Assembly (NCBI GenBank): GCA_021159885.1
Contig: JAGHDO010000090.1
Coordinates: 1-47,608, forward strand
Direction of reading: 5' to 3'
Length of the DNA: 47,608 nt
DNA from: Synergistota bacterium
Lineage (GTDB): Bacteria > Synergistota > GBS-1
In this document: positions 31,219-40,090 of the stretch, piece by piece
Layout of the letters: every line of letters begins with the position of its first letter
Position numbering within the stretch: the stretch's first letter is position 1
Program-made: the position numbers and the translations under genes
The notes under the pieces: generated by a model
Databases searched by the model: none
What the model was told of the DNA's origin: nothing
What the model saw: only the letters and a program-made list of their open reading frames with translations

Positions 31219-33083
31219 AAGTAGGTAATGTCAGTGGTTTAAAGCCTATAACGCCTTATGACTTCTGGATTAGGATCGATATCGAGGAGAGCTCCAGCTT
31301 GCCAGTAAAGATGGTTCAGATCGATGATATGGTGAGAATTGAGTTTAGTTACGAGCGCTTTAAGAAGATAACTGCTTATGGCGTTATCGTGGAGATAGAA
31401 ACGAGATGGGATCGAGATGGCATGAAGGGGTTTGAGGAGGCGCTTATCGCCTCGAAGAAAAGCTTTGCTCTTCCCGTTTATCTCGCACGGGTGATAATAA
31501 CAAGGTTAGAGCCCTTCGTTTCGGTTCCCCCGCCGGCAGGGACTCCTGCTTATCTCGTTGATGAGGGGGAAACCGATGAGGTTTATGGTTTCTCTTCTCT
31601 CAAGGAGAAAAATCGTGCTCTCCCCGTAGGGATTCTTCTTAATGGAGGGGTAGCGTATCTCGATTTGGCTTATATACTTGGAGATAACGGTGCCCATATT
31701 AACATATCTGGTGTATCGGGAGTAGCTGCGAAGACATCATATGCTACCTTTTTACTCTATTCTCTTCTTAAAACGGGAGAGAGGCTTGCTCTTGAAGATC
31801 CCTCTAAGAGAGATCTTGCTAACTCAAGGGCTATAGTATTTAATGTTAAGGGAGAAGGATTGCTCTTTCTGGATGAGTGGAATGCAGAGTGGCTTGAAAG
31901 CCCTCGAAGGGAAGAATGGGAAAAGATGTTTGAAAAAATGGGGCTTCCCCCGGAACCATTTAAAAATGTGAAGTTTTATGCCCCTGCAAAAAGCAGAAGC
32001 TCTGAAGCAGATGTTTCTCACAGGATTTATGGCGTTAATGTGTTTGGATGGGATATACTTGATATAATAAGATTGAATCTGCTTGAGCTTATGTTTGATC
32101 CGGAAGAACTTTCAAGGAATGTAAATCTTCAGCTTGCTGTCTCAGCACTCTCTGATATACTTGAGGAGAACTATAGGCGTCTTGTTTTTCAGGCTTTGGA
32201 AGAGCTTCCACGGCTCAGGAGTAGATATAAGGTTGATATTGATTCCCTTACCGAGGATGAGAAAGTCAGGCTTTATTTGAAGGTCTGTGGAAGAGAGCCT
32301 GACCTTGTTTTAGACGAGTTTGATATCCCTCCAACTTTTGGAGCGCTTATAGACTTTGTTAAAAGGGATGATATCAGGAATAGGCTCGAGTCTGAGGAGG
32401 AGCTTGAGGGAAAGACCATCAAGGCCATGGCGAGGAGATTAAGAGCGGCAAGAAAGCTCGATCTGAACAGGATCTGGAAGCCTATAGAGGCTCTGGAAAT
32501 AGGGGGGATCGTTCGAGAGTATAAACCTCCCTCATACTGGATAGAATGGGATCGCCCAGGCGGAATCACGGTTGTAGATATCGCAAAGCTCAGGTATAGG
32601 GCTCAGGTCTTTGTCGTTGGTGCTATCCTTAAGGAAGTGCTGAACTCTAAGGAAAGTGCGGGAAGGCCCGAGCCGGTGTTTATCTTTCTCGATGAGCTTA
32701 ACAAATATGCTCCCCGGATGGGAGGAGGTCCCTTGGGGGCCATATTCAGAGATATAGCGGAGCGTGGTAGGTCCTTCAGAATAATAATGATAGGCGCGGA
32801 GCAGACGGCTTCCGAGGTAGATTATAGAGTTATAACGCAAGCTTCAACCATGGTTGTAGGCCATCAAAAGGTAGCCGAACTCAAGAAGGATGAGTATGCC
32901 CATCTTGTTTCTGCCCAAAGAGAAAAAGCTTCAACGCTTCTTCAAGGGGAGCTCATAGTGGATCAGCCTTTCTTAAGAGTGCCAATGACGGTGAGGTTTC
33001 CGTTGACGCCTTGGGCAACGCGAGAGGATGCTCATCGTCCCTTGGGAAAGGATTCTTCTGAGAGCTTGGAGGACTTTTATTGA
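31215..33083 (+). CDS. herA: HerA-like DNA translocase ATPase with variant P-loop
   Basis: The product (622 aa) has a HerA-type N-terminal beta-barrel region and an FtsK/HerA RecA-like ATPase. Walker B is 'PVFIFLDELNKYAP' (Asp493, Glu494), and the sensor/arginine-finger region is 'ERGRSFRIIMIGAEQTASEV'. The P-loop reads GVSGVAAKTS (Lys173), where Ala replaces the usual Gly before Lys and one residue is inserted. I recall similar 'SGVATKT' forms in a bacterial HerA clade but cannot confirm that. The start is TTG 31215, seven bases after GGAGGGG, with TTGA overlap with nurA. Together SbcD, SbcC, NurA and HerA form an end-resection set best known from archaea. Confidence 0.88.
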   Translation: MKVGNVSGLKPITPYDFWIRIDIEESSSLPVKMVQIDDMVRIEFSYERFKKITAYGVIVEIETRWDRDGMKGFEEALIASKKSFALPVYLARVIITRLEPFVSVPPPAGTPAYLVDEGETDEVYGFSSLKEKNRALPVGILLNGGVAYLDLAYILGDNGAHINISGVSGVAAKTSYATFLLYSLLKTGERLALEDPSKRDLANSRAIVFNVKGEGLLFLDEWNAEWLESPRREEWEKMFEKMGLPPEPFKNVKFYAPAKSRSSEADVSHRIYGVNVFGWDILDIIRLNLLELMFDPEELSRNVNLQLAVSALSDILEENYRRLVFQALEELPRLRSRYKVDIDSLTEDEKVRLYLKVCGREPDLVLDEFDIPPTFGALIDFVKRDDIRNRLESEEELEGKTIKAMARRLRAARKLDLNRIWKPIEALEIGGIVREYKPPSYWIEWDRPGGITVVDIAKLRYRAQVFVVGAILKEVLNSKESAGRPEPVFIFLDELNKYAPRMGGGPLGAIFRDIAERGRSFRIIMIGAEQTASEVDYRVITQASTMVVGHQKVAELKKDEYAHLVSAQREKASTLLQGELIVDQPFLRVPMTVRFPLTPWATREDAHRPLGKDSSESLEDFY

Positions 33084-33101
33084 TAAAAGGGGGTGAAGAT
33101 C

Positions 33102-33746
33102 GTGAGGATTGAGTGGCTTGGGCATGCTTGTTTTCTTATAAAGACATCTCAGGGGGTAAGGATAATAACCGATCCATATGATCCTTCTGTCGGATATCCT
33201 TTGATAAAGGATGAGGCTGATATAGTTCTCGTGAGTCATGATCACTTTGATCATAATTACGTGGATGGGGTTAGAGGTAATCCATTTGTGATAACCACAC
33301 CAGACCTAAGGACTGTTAAGGGAATTAAGATTTCAGGCGTTGAGCTATTCCACGATAAATCGGGAGGCAGAGAAAGAGGAAAAATAGTGGCTTTTATTAT
33401 AGACGCTGATGGTTTAAGATTGGTTCATCTTGGTGATCTTGGTCATGTTCCGACGCCAGCTCAGATTTCGAGCTTTGGCAGAGTAGATGTTCTTTTCGTT
33501 CCTGTTGGAGGCTACTATACCATAGATGGTGCTGAGGCTCGCAGGCTCATCTCTGAGCTAAATCCAAGGATAACTATACCAATGCACTTTAAGACGCCTG
33601 TTTTGAACTTTCCCATAGATGGGGTTGAGCCTTTTATTTCTGGTCTTAAAAACGTTGAGGTACTTGATAAAAGCTGGGTGGATGTAGATCCTGCTTCTCT
33701 CCCAAAGGAACCTAAGATAATAGTTCTTCAATATCGCAAAGCTTAG
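33102..33746 (+). CDS. Metal-dependent hydrolase, UPF0173/UlaG-like MBL fold
   Basis: The product (214 aa) starts 'MRIEWLGHACFLIK', typical of the UPF0173 / UlaG-like metallo-beta-lactamase group. Metal ligands are 'VSHDHFDHNYV' (HxHxDH), 'HLGDLGHV' and 'TIPMHFKTP'. GTG 33102, five bases after GGGGGTGA, is preferred over GTG 33093, which overlaps that SD. Members are often called L-ascorbate-6-phosphate lactonase-like, but real substrates vary. It follows herA by 18 bases and precedes prfB, with no obvious functional link to either. Confidence 0.87.
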   Translation: MRIEWLGHACFLIKTSQGVRIITDPYDPSVGYPLIKDEADIVLVSHDHFDHNYVDGVRGNPFVITTPDLRTVKGIKISGVELFHDKSGGRERGKIVAFIIDADGLRLVHLGDLGHVPTPAQISSFGRVDVLFVPVGGYYTIDGAEARRLISELNPRITIPMHFKTPVLNFPIDGVEPFISGLKNVEVLDKSWVDVDPASLPKEPKIIVLQYRKA

Positions 33747-33759
33747 GAGGGGATTCGCT

Positions 33760-34885
33760 GTGGTCAAGATGGAGGAAATGCTTTCAAGGTGGGAGGAGCT
33801 TTCGGGGCGCTGGGGGCGTCTCCAGACCTGTTTTTGACATAAGCTCCCTTGAGCGTGAAAAGAGGGAGCTTGAAAGGAGGTTATCATCGCCCGAATTTTG
33901 GAAAAACTCTGAAGAGGCGCAGAAAGCAGGAAAGCGCTTAAGAGAGATAGAGAGTGCTCTAAGTGCTTTAGGCGTTATAGAGGAACGCATAGGGAATATT
34001 CAGGCAATTATTGATCTTTTGAGAGAGGAGTATGATGGTGCGCTAAGCGAAGAGCTTGCGCAGGAGCTCAGTCTGCTTGAAAGGGATGTCGTTTTGTGGG
34101 AAAGGAGGGTCTTTCTTTCGGAGGATTTTGATAAATCTAACGCTATTTTGTCAATTCACCCTGGTGCTGGAGGAACGGAATCCCAGGACTGGGCTTATAT
34201 GCTTTTAAGGATGTATATGCGATGGGCTGAGGATAAGGGTTTTAGAGTAAAGGTTCTTGAGTACCAAGAGGCAGAGGATGCAGGAATAAAGAGTGCTACG
34301 ATACTCGTGGAGGGAGAATATGCTTATGGGCTTCTTAAAGGGGAGAATGGTGTTCACAGGCTGGTGAGAATTTCTCCCTTTGATGCTTCTCGAAGAAGGC
34401 ACACTTCCTTTGCATCGGTTGAGGTTATTCCGGAAATCTCAGAAGATGTTGAGGTAGAGATAAAAGAGGAGGATCTCAAGATAGAGACTTTCAGGGCAAG
34501 TGGACGCGGGGGACAATATGTCAACACGACCGACACCGCTGTTAGGATAACTCATCTTCCAACGGGAATAGTGGTTTCCTGTCAAAATGAAAGATCGCAA
34601 TATCAAAATAAGATGACGGCATTGAAGATACTGAAGAGCAGATTATACGAGCTTGAGAGAAGAAAGAAGATGGAAGAGATAGAGAAGCTTAAAGGAGAAA
34701 AGAAAGAGATAGCATGGGGAAATCAAATAAGGTCGTATGTGTTTCATCCCTATACGCTTGTTAAGGATCATAGAACCGGTTTGGAGACGAGCAGCGCTCT
34801 TAAGGTTATAGATGGGGATCTTGATCCGTTCATAGAGGCTTATCTCAGGTGGTCCGCGATGAGAGAGAGGAGGGAAGCTTCTTGA
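33760..34885 (+). CDS. prfB: Peptide chain release factor 2, expressed by +1 frameshift
   Basis: The gene has two parts: 25 codons from GTG 33760 (SD AGGAGGGG) to an in-frame TGA at 33835-33837, then the main frame from 33836. Joined by skipping T33835 the protein is 374 aa. The numbering then agrees with Escherichia coli RF2: the SPF stop-recognition motif is residues 205-207 and GGQ residues 250-252. The start of the main frame ('DISSLEREKRELERRLSS', 'PEFWKN') is clearly RF2 and has no start codon of its own, so a shift is required. RF2 reads TGA, so this is the classic autoregulatory loop. It overlaps the OstA-like gene by four bases. Confidence 0.95.
33829..33838 (+). other. Programmed +1 frameshift site of prfB (TGT TTT TGA C)
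   Basis: The zero frame reads TGT TTT TGA and the shifted frame TTT (T) GAC. The conserved site in most bacteria is CTT TGA C with an AGGGGG-type SD three bases upstream. Here the slippery codon is TTT, and the nearest G-rich block (GGGGG, 33812-33816) ends 18 bases before the TGA instead of the usual six. A shift at TTT would re-pair tRNA-Phe on TTT, which is allowed. Confidence 0.85.
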
Positions 34886-35673
34886 AAAGGCTGCTTTCCG
34901 CTCTTGTGATTCTTTTTCTCTTGCTAATTTTGGCTTTATCAGCTTTTGCCTCGAGCGTTAATTTAACCGCGGATAAAGTTCTTTTCTATCCAGAAGATAA
35001 CTTAATGAAAGCTTTTGGGAACGTGAGGCTCGTTTGGCGGGATAAAAGAGCTTTAGCTGATAAAGGCTGGGTAAATTTTAAGAACAATGATGCTTCGCTT
35101 GAGGGAAACGTGATTATAGAGGATGAAAGAGGCAGGGTGAGAGCAGACAGGGTTAGTTTTATATCAAAGCTTCAGCTGGTGAGAGCGGAAGGCAACGTGC
35201 TTCTTATCACTAAGAAAGGCATTAAGCTAAGGTGTGGAAGGCTCGAGGCTTACGAAGATGGGACTTTCAAGGCAGACGATAATCCCTTTATAGAAGGGAA
35301 GAGATTTACTCTTAAGGCACGAGAAATCATTCTTAAGGGTGAAAGGGCGGAAATTTCTTCGCCAGTTTATATGGGGGATGATGGGAAGCTGGCTTTGTCT
35401 GCGGAGAGGGCTAAACTTACATTCTTGCGAGATGGAAAGCTTGAAAGGGTAGACGTCTCTGGCAAAGTTCTTCTAATACATCGCAAAGGTTCTACCTCAG
35501 TGAGGGTTAAGGGGGAGAAGGGGACCTATGATTTAATAAAAGGCAAGGTGAGAGTTTCTGGTAATGCTGTGGCTTTTAAGGGAAAGACTGAAATAAGAGC
35601 GGATGAGATCATATACAACGTTAAAACAGGGGTCATGAAGGCTCTGGGAAGGACCAAAATGATAATTCACTGA
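34882..35673 (+). CDS. LptA/OstA-like periplasmic protein
   Basis: The product (263 aa) begins with an N-terminal signal or membrane segment (LLSALVILFLLLILALSAF). OstA-type beta-jellyroll repeats follow: 'LTADKVLFYPEDNLMKAFGN', 'ASLEGNVIIEDERGRVRADR' and 'IRADEIIYNVKTGVMKALGR'. These match LptA/LptC/LptD-N domains that bridge lipopolysaccharide across the periplasm. It is longer than LptA proper (about 185 aa), so two OstA units may be present. The start is TTG 34882 after GGAGGGAAG, overlapping the prfB stop. It precedes an LptB-like ATPase, supporting a role in outer-membrane lipid export. Confidence 0.85.
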   Translation: MKRLLSALVILFLLLILALSAFASSVNLTADKVLFYPEDNLMKAFGNVRLVWRDKRALADKGWVNFKNNDASLEGNVIIEDERGRVRADRVSFISKLQLVRAEGNVLLITKKGIKLRCGRLEAYEDGTFKADDNPFIEGKRFTLKAREIILKGERAEISSPVYMGDDGKLALSAERAKLTFLRDGKLERVDVSGKVLLIHRKGSTSVRVKGEKGTYDLIKGKVRVSGNAVAFKGKTEIRADEIIYNVKTGVMKALGRTKMIIH

Positions 35674-35686
35674 GAGCTAAGAGATA

Positions 35687-36409
35687 ATGGCGCTACTTTG
35701 TGGAGAGGGACTTGTAAAGATCTATCGTGGAAGAGAGGTTGTCAAGGATATATCGCTTTGCGTAAATGAGGGAGAAATAGTGGGATTGCTCGGTCCAAAT
35801 GGAGCGGGGAAGACTACCACATTCTATATGATTGTGGGACTCGTTAAGCCTGACCAAGGGAAGGTCTTGCTCGATGAGGTGGATATAACTGCTATGCCTA
35901 TGTATAGGAGGGCAAAGGTTGGGATAGCTTATCTACCCCAGGAACCTTCCATATTCAGAGGATTAACCGTAAGGGAGAATCTGCTTCTTGCTATGGAGGG
36001 AATGGGAGTCCCGTTGAATAAGAGGAAGAAACTCCTTTTTAGGATTCTCGAGGAATTTGGTTTAGAAGATATAGCGGATTATAAGGGGTTTTCGCTATCT
36101 GGTGGTGAGAGAAGGCGTGTGGAGATAGCCCGAGCCATGGTAGGAGCTCCTCTTTTTCTTCTTTTAGACGAGCCATTTTCGGGTATAGATCCGATAACGG
36201 TTTACGATATCCAACAGATGATAATATCTCTTAAAGAAAGGGGAATAGGAATATTACTTACAGATCACAATGTCAGGGAGACGCTATCGATAACTGACAG
36301 AGCTTATCTAATTCATCAGGGTAGAATAGTGATAGAGGGGGAGCCTGGTAGCATCGCGAAGAGCAAAATAGCTCGCAAGCTTTACTTAGGTGAGAAATTT
36401 GTATGGTAG
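35687..36409 (+). CDS. lptB: LPS export ABC transporter ATPase LptB
   Basis: The product (240 aa) is a single ABC nucleotide-binding domain: Walker A 'GLLGPNGAGKTTTFYMIVGL', Q-loop 'YLPQEPSIFRGLTVREN', signature 'LSGGERRRVEIARAM' and Walker B 'LFLLLDEPFSGIDP', followed by the His switch ('LTDHNVRE'). The Q-loop-to-signature region and length fit LptB rather than branched-chain amino acid ATPases. Next to an OstA-like gene it most likely powers LPS transport with LptF/G encoded elsewhere. Start ATG 35687 has a weak SD-like GAGAG, so some reinitiation from the upstream gene is possible. Confidence 0.93.
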   Translation: MALLCGEGLVKIYRGREVVKDISLCVNEGEIVGLLGPNGAGKTTTFYMIVGLVKPDQGKVLLDEVDITAMPMYRRAKVGIAYLPQEPSIFRGLTVRENLLLAMEGMGVPLNKRKKLLFRILEEFGLEDIADYKGFSLSGGERRRVEIARAMVGAPLFLLLDEPFSGIDPITVYDIQQMIISLKERGIGILLTDHNVRETLSITDRAYLIHQGRIVIEGEPGSIAKSKIARKLYLGEKFVW

Positions 36410-36428
36410 CTTTGAGGAGGGGATGAGT

Positions 36429-37484
36429 GTGGTAGATTTAGATAAGCTGGATCTTGGAACGGTTGATCCTGAGGGGAGTATCAAGGCAGTTTTGGATTTC
36501 CCGAGACAGTTTGAAGAGGCGATGAGGGAAGCTTTTGACTTTGATCTTCCCAAGGTTGGGCATTTTGATAGCATACTGATAACCGGTATGGGAGGATCTG
36601 CAGTCGGAGGAGATATACTCAAGGTGCTCCTTAAAGAAAAGAGCGAGGTTTTCGTTGAAGTTAATAGGGGATATAGCATTCCTGTGTGGGTAGGTAAAAA
36701 TACACTTTTAATGGGTGTGAGCTATTCGGGAAACACTGAGGAGACGCTTTCTTCATGTGAGGAAGCGCTTAGAAGGGGTGTTAAAGCCATATTTGTAAGT
36801 AGCGGTGGCAAGCTTGGGAAAATGGCGGAGGAAAGAGGTATACCTATTTTTAAGGTTCCTTCGGGGTTACAACCGAGAGCTGCACTGGGCTATCTTTCCG
36901 CTCCGTTGCTTGTTTTTATGAACAGGTTGGGAGTTGCGAATTTTGATGAGGAGTTCAAAGAAACTATTTCCGTGCTTCAAGGCATGAGTGAAGAGTTCTC
37001 TCCAGAGGTTCCCCTTTCCGCTAATGGAGCTAAGGAGCTCGCTTCCTGGCTTTATGGAAGCGTTCCATTGATATATGGCGATGGCGGAATAAGCGGGGTT
37101 GCTGCTTATAGGTGGAAAACACAGATAAACGAAAACAGCAAGCAGCCTGCTTATTATCATTTCCTCCCTGAGCTTGATCATAACGAGATAGTAGGCTGGA
37201 TGAGCCGTAGCTTTAAAGATGTCTTTAAGGTAGTTGCTTTGAGACATGTGAGGGAAAACAGGAGAGTGTCTTTAAGGTTTGGTATAACAAGAAAGCTGAT
37301 TTTAGGAAGTGTTGGCGGATGGAGAGAGATCGAGGGAAAGGGCAAGGGAGAGATGGCCTTGCTCTATAGCTTGATATATTTTGGAGATCTTGTAAGCTTA
37401 TACTTAGCTTATTTAAATGGTGTTGACCCAACACCTGTAGATGTTATAACTGAGTTAAAGAATGAAATGGCAAAACATAATTGA
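36429..37484 (+). CDS. Bifunctional phosphoglucose/phosphomannose isomerase (SIS family)
   Basis: The product (351 aa) has two SIS sugar-phosphate-binding domains. Signatures are '[14 protein letters not shown]', '[14 protein letters not shown]', '[16 protein letters not shown]' and '[12 protein letters not shown]' (the His-Asn-Glu segment of the PGI/PMI group). This family, first described in archaea, interconverts glucose-6-P or mannose-6-P with fructose-6-P. The SD GAGGAGGGG lies two bases before ATG 36423 and eight before GTG 36429; I take GTG 36429. The stop overlaps the leader of metK. It may feed sugars to envelope polysaccharide made nearby, but that is inference. Confidence 0.88.
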   Translation: MVDLDKLDLGTVDPEGSIKAVLDFPRQFEEAMREAFDFDLPKVGHFDSILITGMGGSAVGGDILKVLLKEKSEVFVEVNRGYSIPVWVGKNTLLMGVSYSGNTEETLSSCEEALRRGVKAIFVSSGGKLGKMAEERGIPIFKVPSGLQPRAALGYLSAPLLVFMNRLGVANFDEEFKETISVLQGMSEEFSPEVPLSANGAKELASWLYGSVPLIYGDGGISGVAAYRWKTQINENSKQPAYYHFLPELDHNEIVGWMSRSFKDVFKVVALRHVRENRRVSLRFGITRKLILGSVGGWREIEGKGKGEMALLYSLIYFGDLVSLYLAYLNGVDPTPVDVITELKNEMAKHN

Positions 37485-37498
37485 AAGGGGGAAGAGTA

Positions 37499-38695
37499 AT
37501 GGCAAGAAAGTTTCTTCTTACCTCGGAGTCAGTTACCGAGGGGCATCCGGATAAGGTTGCCGATCAGATATCAGATGCTGTTCTCGATGCGATTATGGAA
37601 AAAGACCCTATGGGCAGGGTTGCATGTGAGGTGTTAGTTACAACGGGATTGGTCTTTGTAGCTGGAGAAATAACGACGGAGTGCTACGTTGATATTCCTC
37701 GATTGGTTAGAGAGACAGTTAAGGAAATAGGATATACACGAGCTAAGTATGGTTTTGATGGGGACACTTGTGCAGTTATAACTGCTATCGACGAGCAGTC
37801 TCCCGATATAGCTCAGGGAGTTGATAGGGCTCTGGAGGTAAGGGAAGGACAGATGACTGATGAGGAGATAGATAGAATAGGAGCAGGAGATCAGGGAATA
37901 ATGATAGGATACGCCTGCACGGAGACCGAAGAGCTGATGCCTCTTCCAATTACATTGGCTCATAAGCTTGCCAAGAGATTGGCTTACGTCAGAAAGGAAA
38001 AAATACTTCCTTATCTTAGACCGGATGGTAAAACACAGGTGACAATAGAGTATGAGGACGGAAAACCGGTTAGGATAACGACGATAATAGTTTCTGCTCA
38101 ACATCATCCTGCTATAGAGTTAGATCAGTTAAAAGGGGACCTTATAGAGCACGTTATAAAGCCGGTTGTTCCTCCCGAGCTTCTTGTTAAGGATGTTAAG
38201 TATCTCATTAACCCAACGGGAAGGTTCGTTCTCGGTGGGCCTATGGCTGATACAGGTTTGACTGGCAGAAAGATAATGGTTGATACTTATGGTGGAGCGG
38301 TTAAACATGGTGGAGGATGCTTCTCTGGTAAAGATCCCACAAAGGTCGATAGATCCGGTGCTTATATGGCGAGATATGCTGCTAAAAATATAGTTGCCGC
38401 GGGGCTCGCCGGGAAGTGTGAAGTGCAAGTAGCTTATGCCATAGGCGTGGCGCATCCTGTTGCGATTTCCGTTGACACCTTTGGTACTGGCAAAATAGCT
38501 GATGAAAAGATAGAGGAGCTCGTCAGAGAGTTTTTCGATTTTCGTCCTGCTGCAATAATAAGAGATCTTGATCTTCGTCGACCGATATATAAGCAGGTAG
38601 CTGCATATGGTCATTTTGGAAGGGAGGATCTCGATGTTCCTTGGGAAAAAACGGATAAAGCGGAAGAGATAAGAAAAGCAGCGGAGAGGATGTAG
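37499..38695 (+). CDS. metK: S-adenosylmethionine synthetase
   Basis: The product (398 aa) makes S-adenosylmethionine from methionine and ATP. Signatures include '[20 protein letters not shown]', '[14 protein letters not shown]' and the phosphate-binding '[19 protein letters not shown]'. Length matches the bacterial family. ATG 37499 follows AAAGGGGGAAGAG; an in-frame start at 37481 would lie inside the upstream gene. No SAM riboswitch is visible before it, and the leader is too short to hold one. Confidence 0.97.
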   Translation: MARKFLLTSESVTEGHPDKVADQISDAVLDAIMEKDPMGRVACEVLVTTGLVFVAGEITTECYVDIPRLVRETVKEIGYTRAKYGFDGDTCAVITAIDEQSPDIAQGVDRALEVREGQMTDEEIDRIGAGDQGIMIGYACTETEELMPLPITLAHKLAKRLAYVRKEKILPYLRPDGKTQVTIEYEDGKPVRITTIIVSAQHHPAIELDQLKGDLIEHVIKPVVPPELLVKDVKYLINPTGRFVLGGPMADTGLTGRKIMVDTYGGAVKHGGGCFSGKDPTKVDRSGAYMARYAAKNIVAAGLAGKCEVQVAYAIGVAHPVAISVDTFGTGKIADEKIEELVREFFDFRPAAIIRDLDLRRPIYKQVAAYGHFGREDLDVPWEKTDKAEEIRKAAERM

Positions 38696-38706
38696 AACCT
38701 TTCCTT

Positions 38707-39294
38707 TTGCTTAGAGAGCTGCTATTTCCGGATAGGTGTGTTTCCTGTGGTTCATGGGGAAGCGCCCTTTGTAGAAGTTGCCTTTCTCGAATAAGAGGTT
38801 TTGGGCGGTATGGTAATGTTTATGCTTTTGGCTTTTATAATGGGCCATTGAAGGAGCTCATCTGGGCTGTTAAGTATGGAGGATATGGGAAGGCGTTAGA
38901 CATACTGGTCAATGCGTTTAGAGATAGTATATCCTCTTATTTAGAGGGAAGCATCGATGTCATAATTTCTGTTCCAGAGGACCCTTCAAGGAGAAGGACC
39001 TTTAATCACGTTTTATATTTATCAAAATTGCTAAGCGGTCTTCTTTCGGTTCCGGTATCCCGTAAGCTATGCAAGATAAGATCCACTCCGCCGCAGGTTA
39101 AGCTTTCCAAGAAAGATAGGGAGGAGAATCTGAAGGAAGTTTTTGTTTTTAAGGGAGAGCTTCTTTTGGGAAAGAGAATACTTCTCGTTGATGATGTCCT
39201 TACGACGGGGACAACCTTAAGAGCCTGTGAAGACGTCATTACGAGAGGAGGGGCTCTAACTGTAAAAAAGCTCGTGATTGCCGTTAATCGCTAA
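38707..39294 (+). CDS. comF: ComF family phosphoribosyltransferase-like protein
   Basis: The product (195 aa) has an N-terminal Cys4 zinc site ('RCVSCGSWGSALCRSCL') and a type I phosphoribosyltransferase fold with the PRPP loop 'RILLVDDVLTTGTTLRACE'. This is the ComFC/GntX architecture. ComF proteins act in natural transformation after DNA entry and fit with comEA/comEC earlier in the window. The start TTG 38707 lacks a well-spaced SD; the closest purine-rich block is about 16 bases away. Expression may depend on coupling to metK, which ends 12 bases upstream. Confidence 0.86.
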   Translation: MLRELLFPDRCVSCGSWGSALCRSCLSRIRGFGRYGNVYAFGFYNGPLKELIWAVKYGGYGKALDILVNAFRDSISSYLEGSIDVIISVPEDPSRRRTFNHVLYLSKLLSGLLSVPVSRKLCKIRSTPPQVKLSKKDREENLKEVFVFKGELLLGKRILLVDDVLTTGTTLRACEDVITRGGALTVKKLVIAVNR

Positions 39295-39311
39295 GGGGGT
39301 GTGAAAAAATT

Positions 39312-39740
39312 ATGGCAGAGCTTGTTAACTGTATCAGGTGCGGAAGGGCTTTTCTGTGGACGGGGGGGAGGAAGATCTGCCCGAAATGCCTTGAAGAGGA
39401 AGAGAAGGCATTTGAAAAGGTTTATAACTACTTGAGGGATAATCCACTAGCTACCATAAAGGAGATAAGCGAGGCTACCGATGTTGATGAAGATCTCATT
39501 CTTGACTTTATAAGGCAAGGCAGAATTCAGCTTAAGTTTACAGATGTGGCTGGTAAGTTAAGATGCAAGAGGTGCGGTGCTCCTATAAGCTCAGGAGAGT
39601 ATTGTCCCAAGTGTCTTAAGGAACTCGAGCGCTCCCTAAGCCAGCTTCAATCAGAGTTGGAAAAAGAGGTGGAGAAGAAGGAACGCGCACGTATGTATAT
39701 AACGGAGGTGATGAAAAAGAAAAAAGAGAAGAGCGATTGA
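39312..39740 (+). CDS. yvyF: Flagellar operon protein YvyF (TIGR03826)
   Basis: The product (142 aa) carries two zinc-ribbon halves ('NCIRCGRAFLWTGGRKICPKC' region and 'CKRCGAPISSGEYCPKC'), a helix-turn-helix-like middle ('LATIKEISEATDVDEDLILD') and a charged C-terminal coiled tail. This is the TIGR03826 family found between comF and flgM in Firmicutes. Its role is not settled; a regulatory function in flagellar gene expression is suspected. It follows comF by 17 bases. Confidence 0.85.
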   Translation: MAELVNCIRCGRAFLWTGGRKICPKCLEEEEKAFEKVYNYLRDNPLATIKEISEATDVDEDLILDFIRQGRIQLKFTDVAGKLRCKRCGAPISSGEYCPKCLKELERSLSQLQSELEKEVEKKERARMYITEVMKKKKEKSD

Positions 39741-39745
39741 AGGAT

Positions 39746-39778
39746 CCCCCTCCACTTGCCGAAATAGAACTGAGGGGG
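39746..39778 (+). promoter_or_regulatory. Possible SD-blocking hairpin and sigma-28-like element before flgM
   Basis: CCCCCTC (39746-39752) pairs exactly with GAGGGGG (39772-39778), which forms most of the flgM SD (GGGGGTGA). The hairpin could hide that SD. In its loop, GCCGAAAT (39758-39765) resembles the sigma-28 -10 (GCCGATAA), with a weak TGAA 16 bases upstream. Both readings are tentative. Confidence 0.35.
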
Positions 39779-39788
39779 TGAACCTCCG

Positions 39789-40088
39789 ATGGAGTATGGC
39801 AAGAGAGTAGGAGATATTTTTAAAACATATTTAGAGAAGGTAAAGCCTGCAAAGCGGAAGATAAAGAGGACAGAGGGTAGCATTCAGTCTCCGGAAGATA
39901 AAGTTGAGATATCGTCTACCGCTTTAGAGGTGAAAATAGCCAAGGAAGCTATAAGCTCCGTTTCTGAGACACGAAGAGCGAGAGTCAATGAGATAAGGAG
40001 ACTCATCGAGGAGGGGAAATATGATCCGCCACTTAAGGAAGTGGCTCGCAAGGTTTTGAAAGAAATATATCCCTTCTCGGGTGAGTAA
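39789..40088 (+). CDS. flgM: Anti-sigma-28 factor FlgM
   Basis: The product (99 aa) binds sigma-28 (FliA/SigD) and holds it inactive until the hook is complete. The conserved C-terminal half is visible: 'DKVEISSTALEVKIAKEAI' and 'RRARVNEIRRLIEEGKYDPP', which match the sigma-binding helices. The N-terminal half is charged and variable, as is usual for an exported, partly unfolded protein. It begins after SD GGGGGTGA and sits three bases before flgN. Confidence 0.9.
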   Translation: MEYGKRVGDIFKTYLEKVKPAKRKIKRTEGSIQSPEDKVEISSTALEVKIAKEAISSVSETRRARVNEIRRLIEEGKYDPPLKEVARKVLKEIYPFSGE

Positions 40089-40090
40089 AG

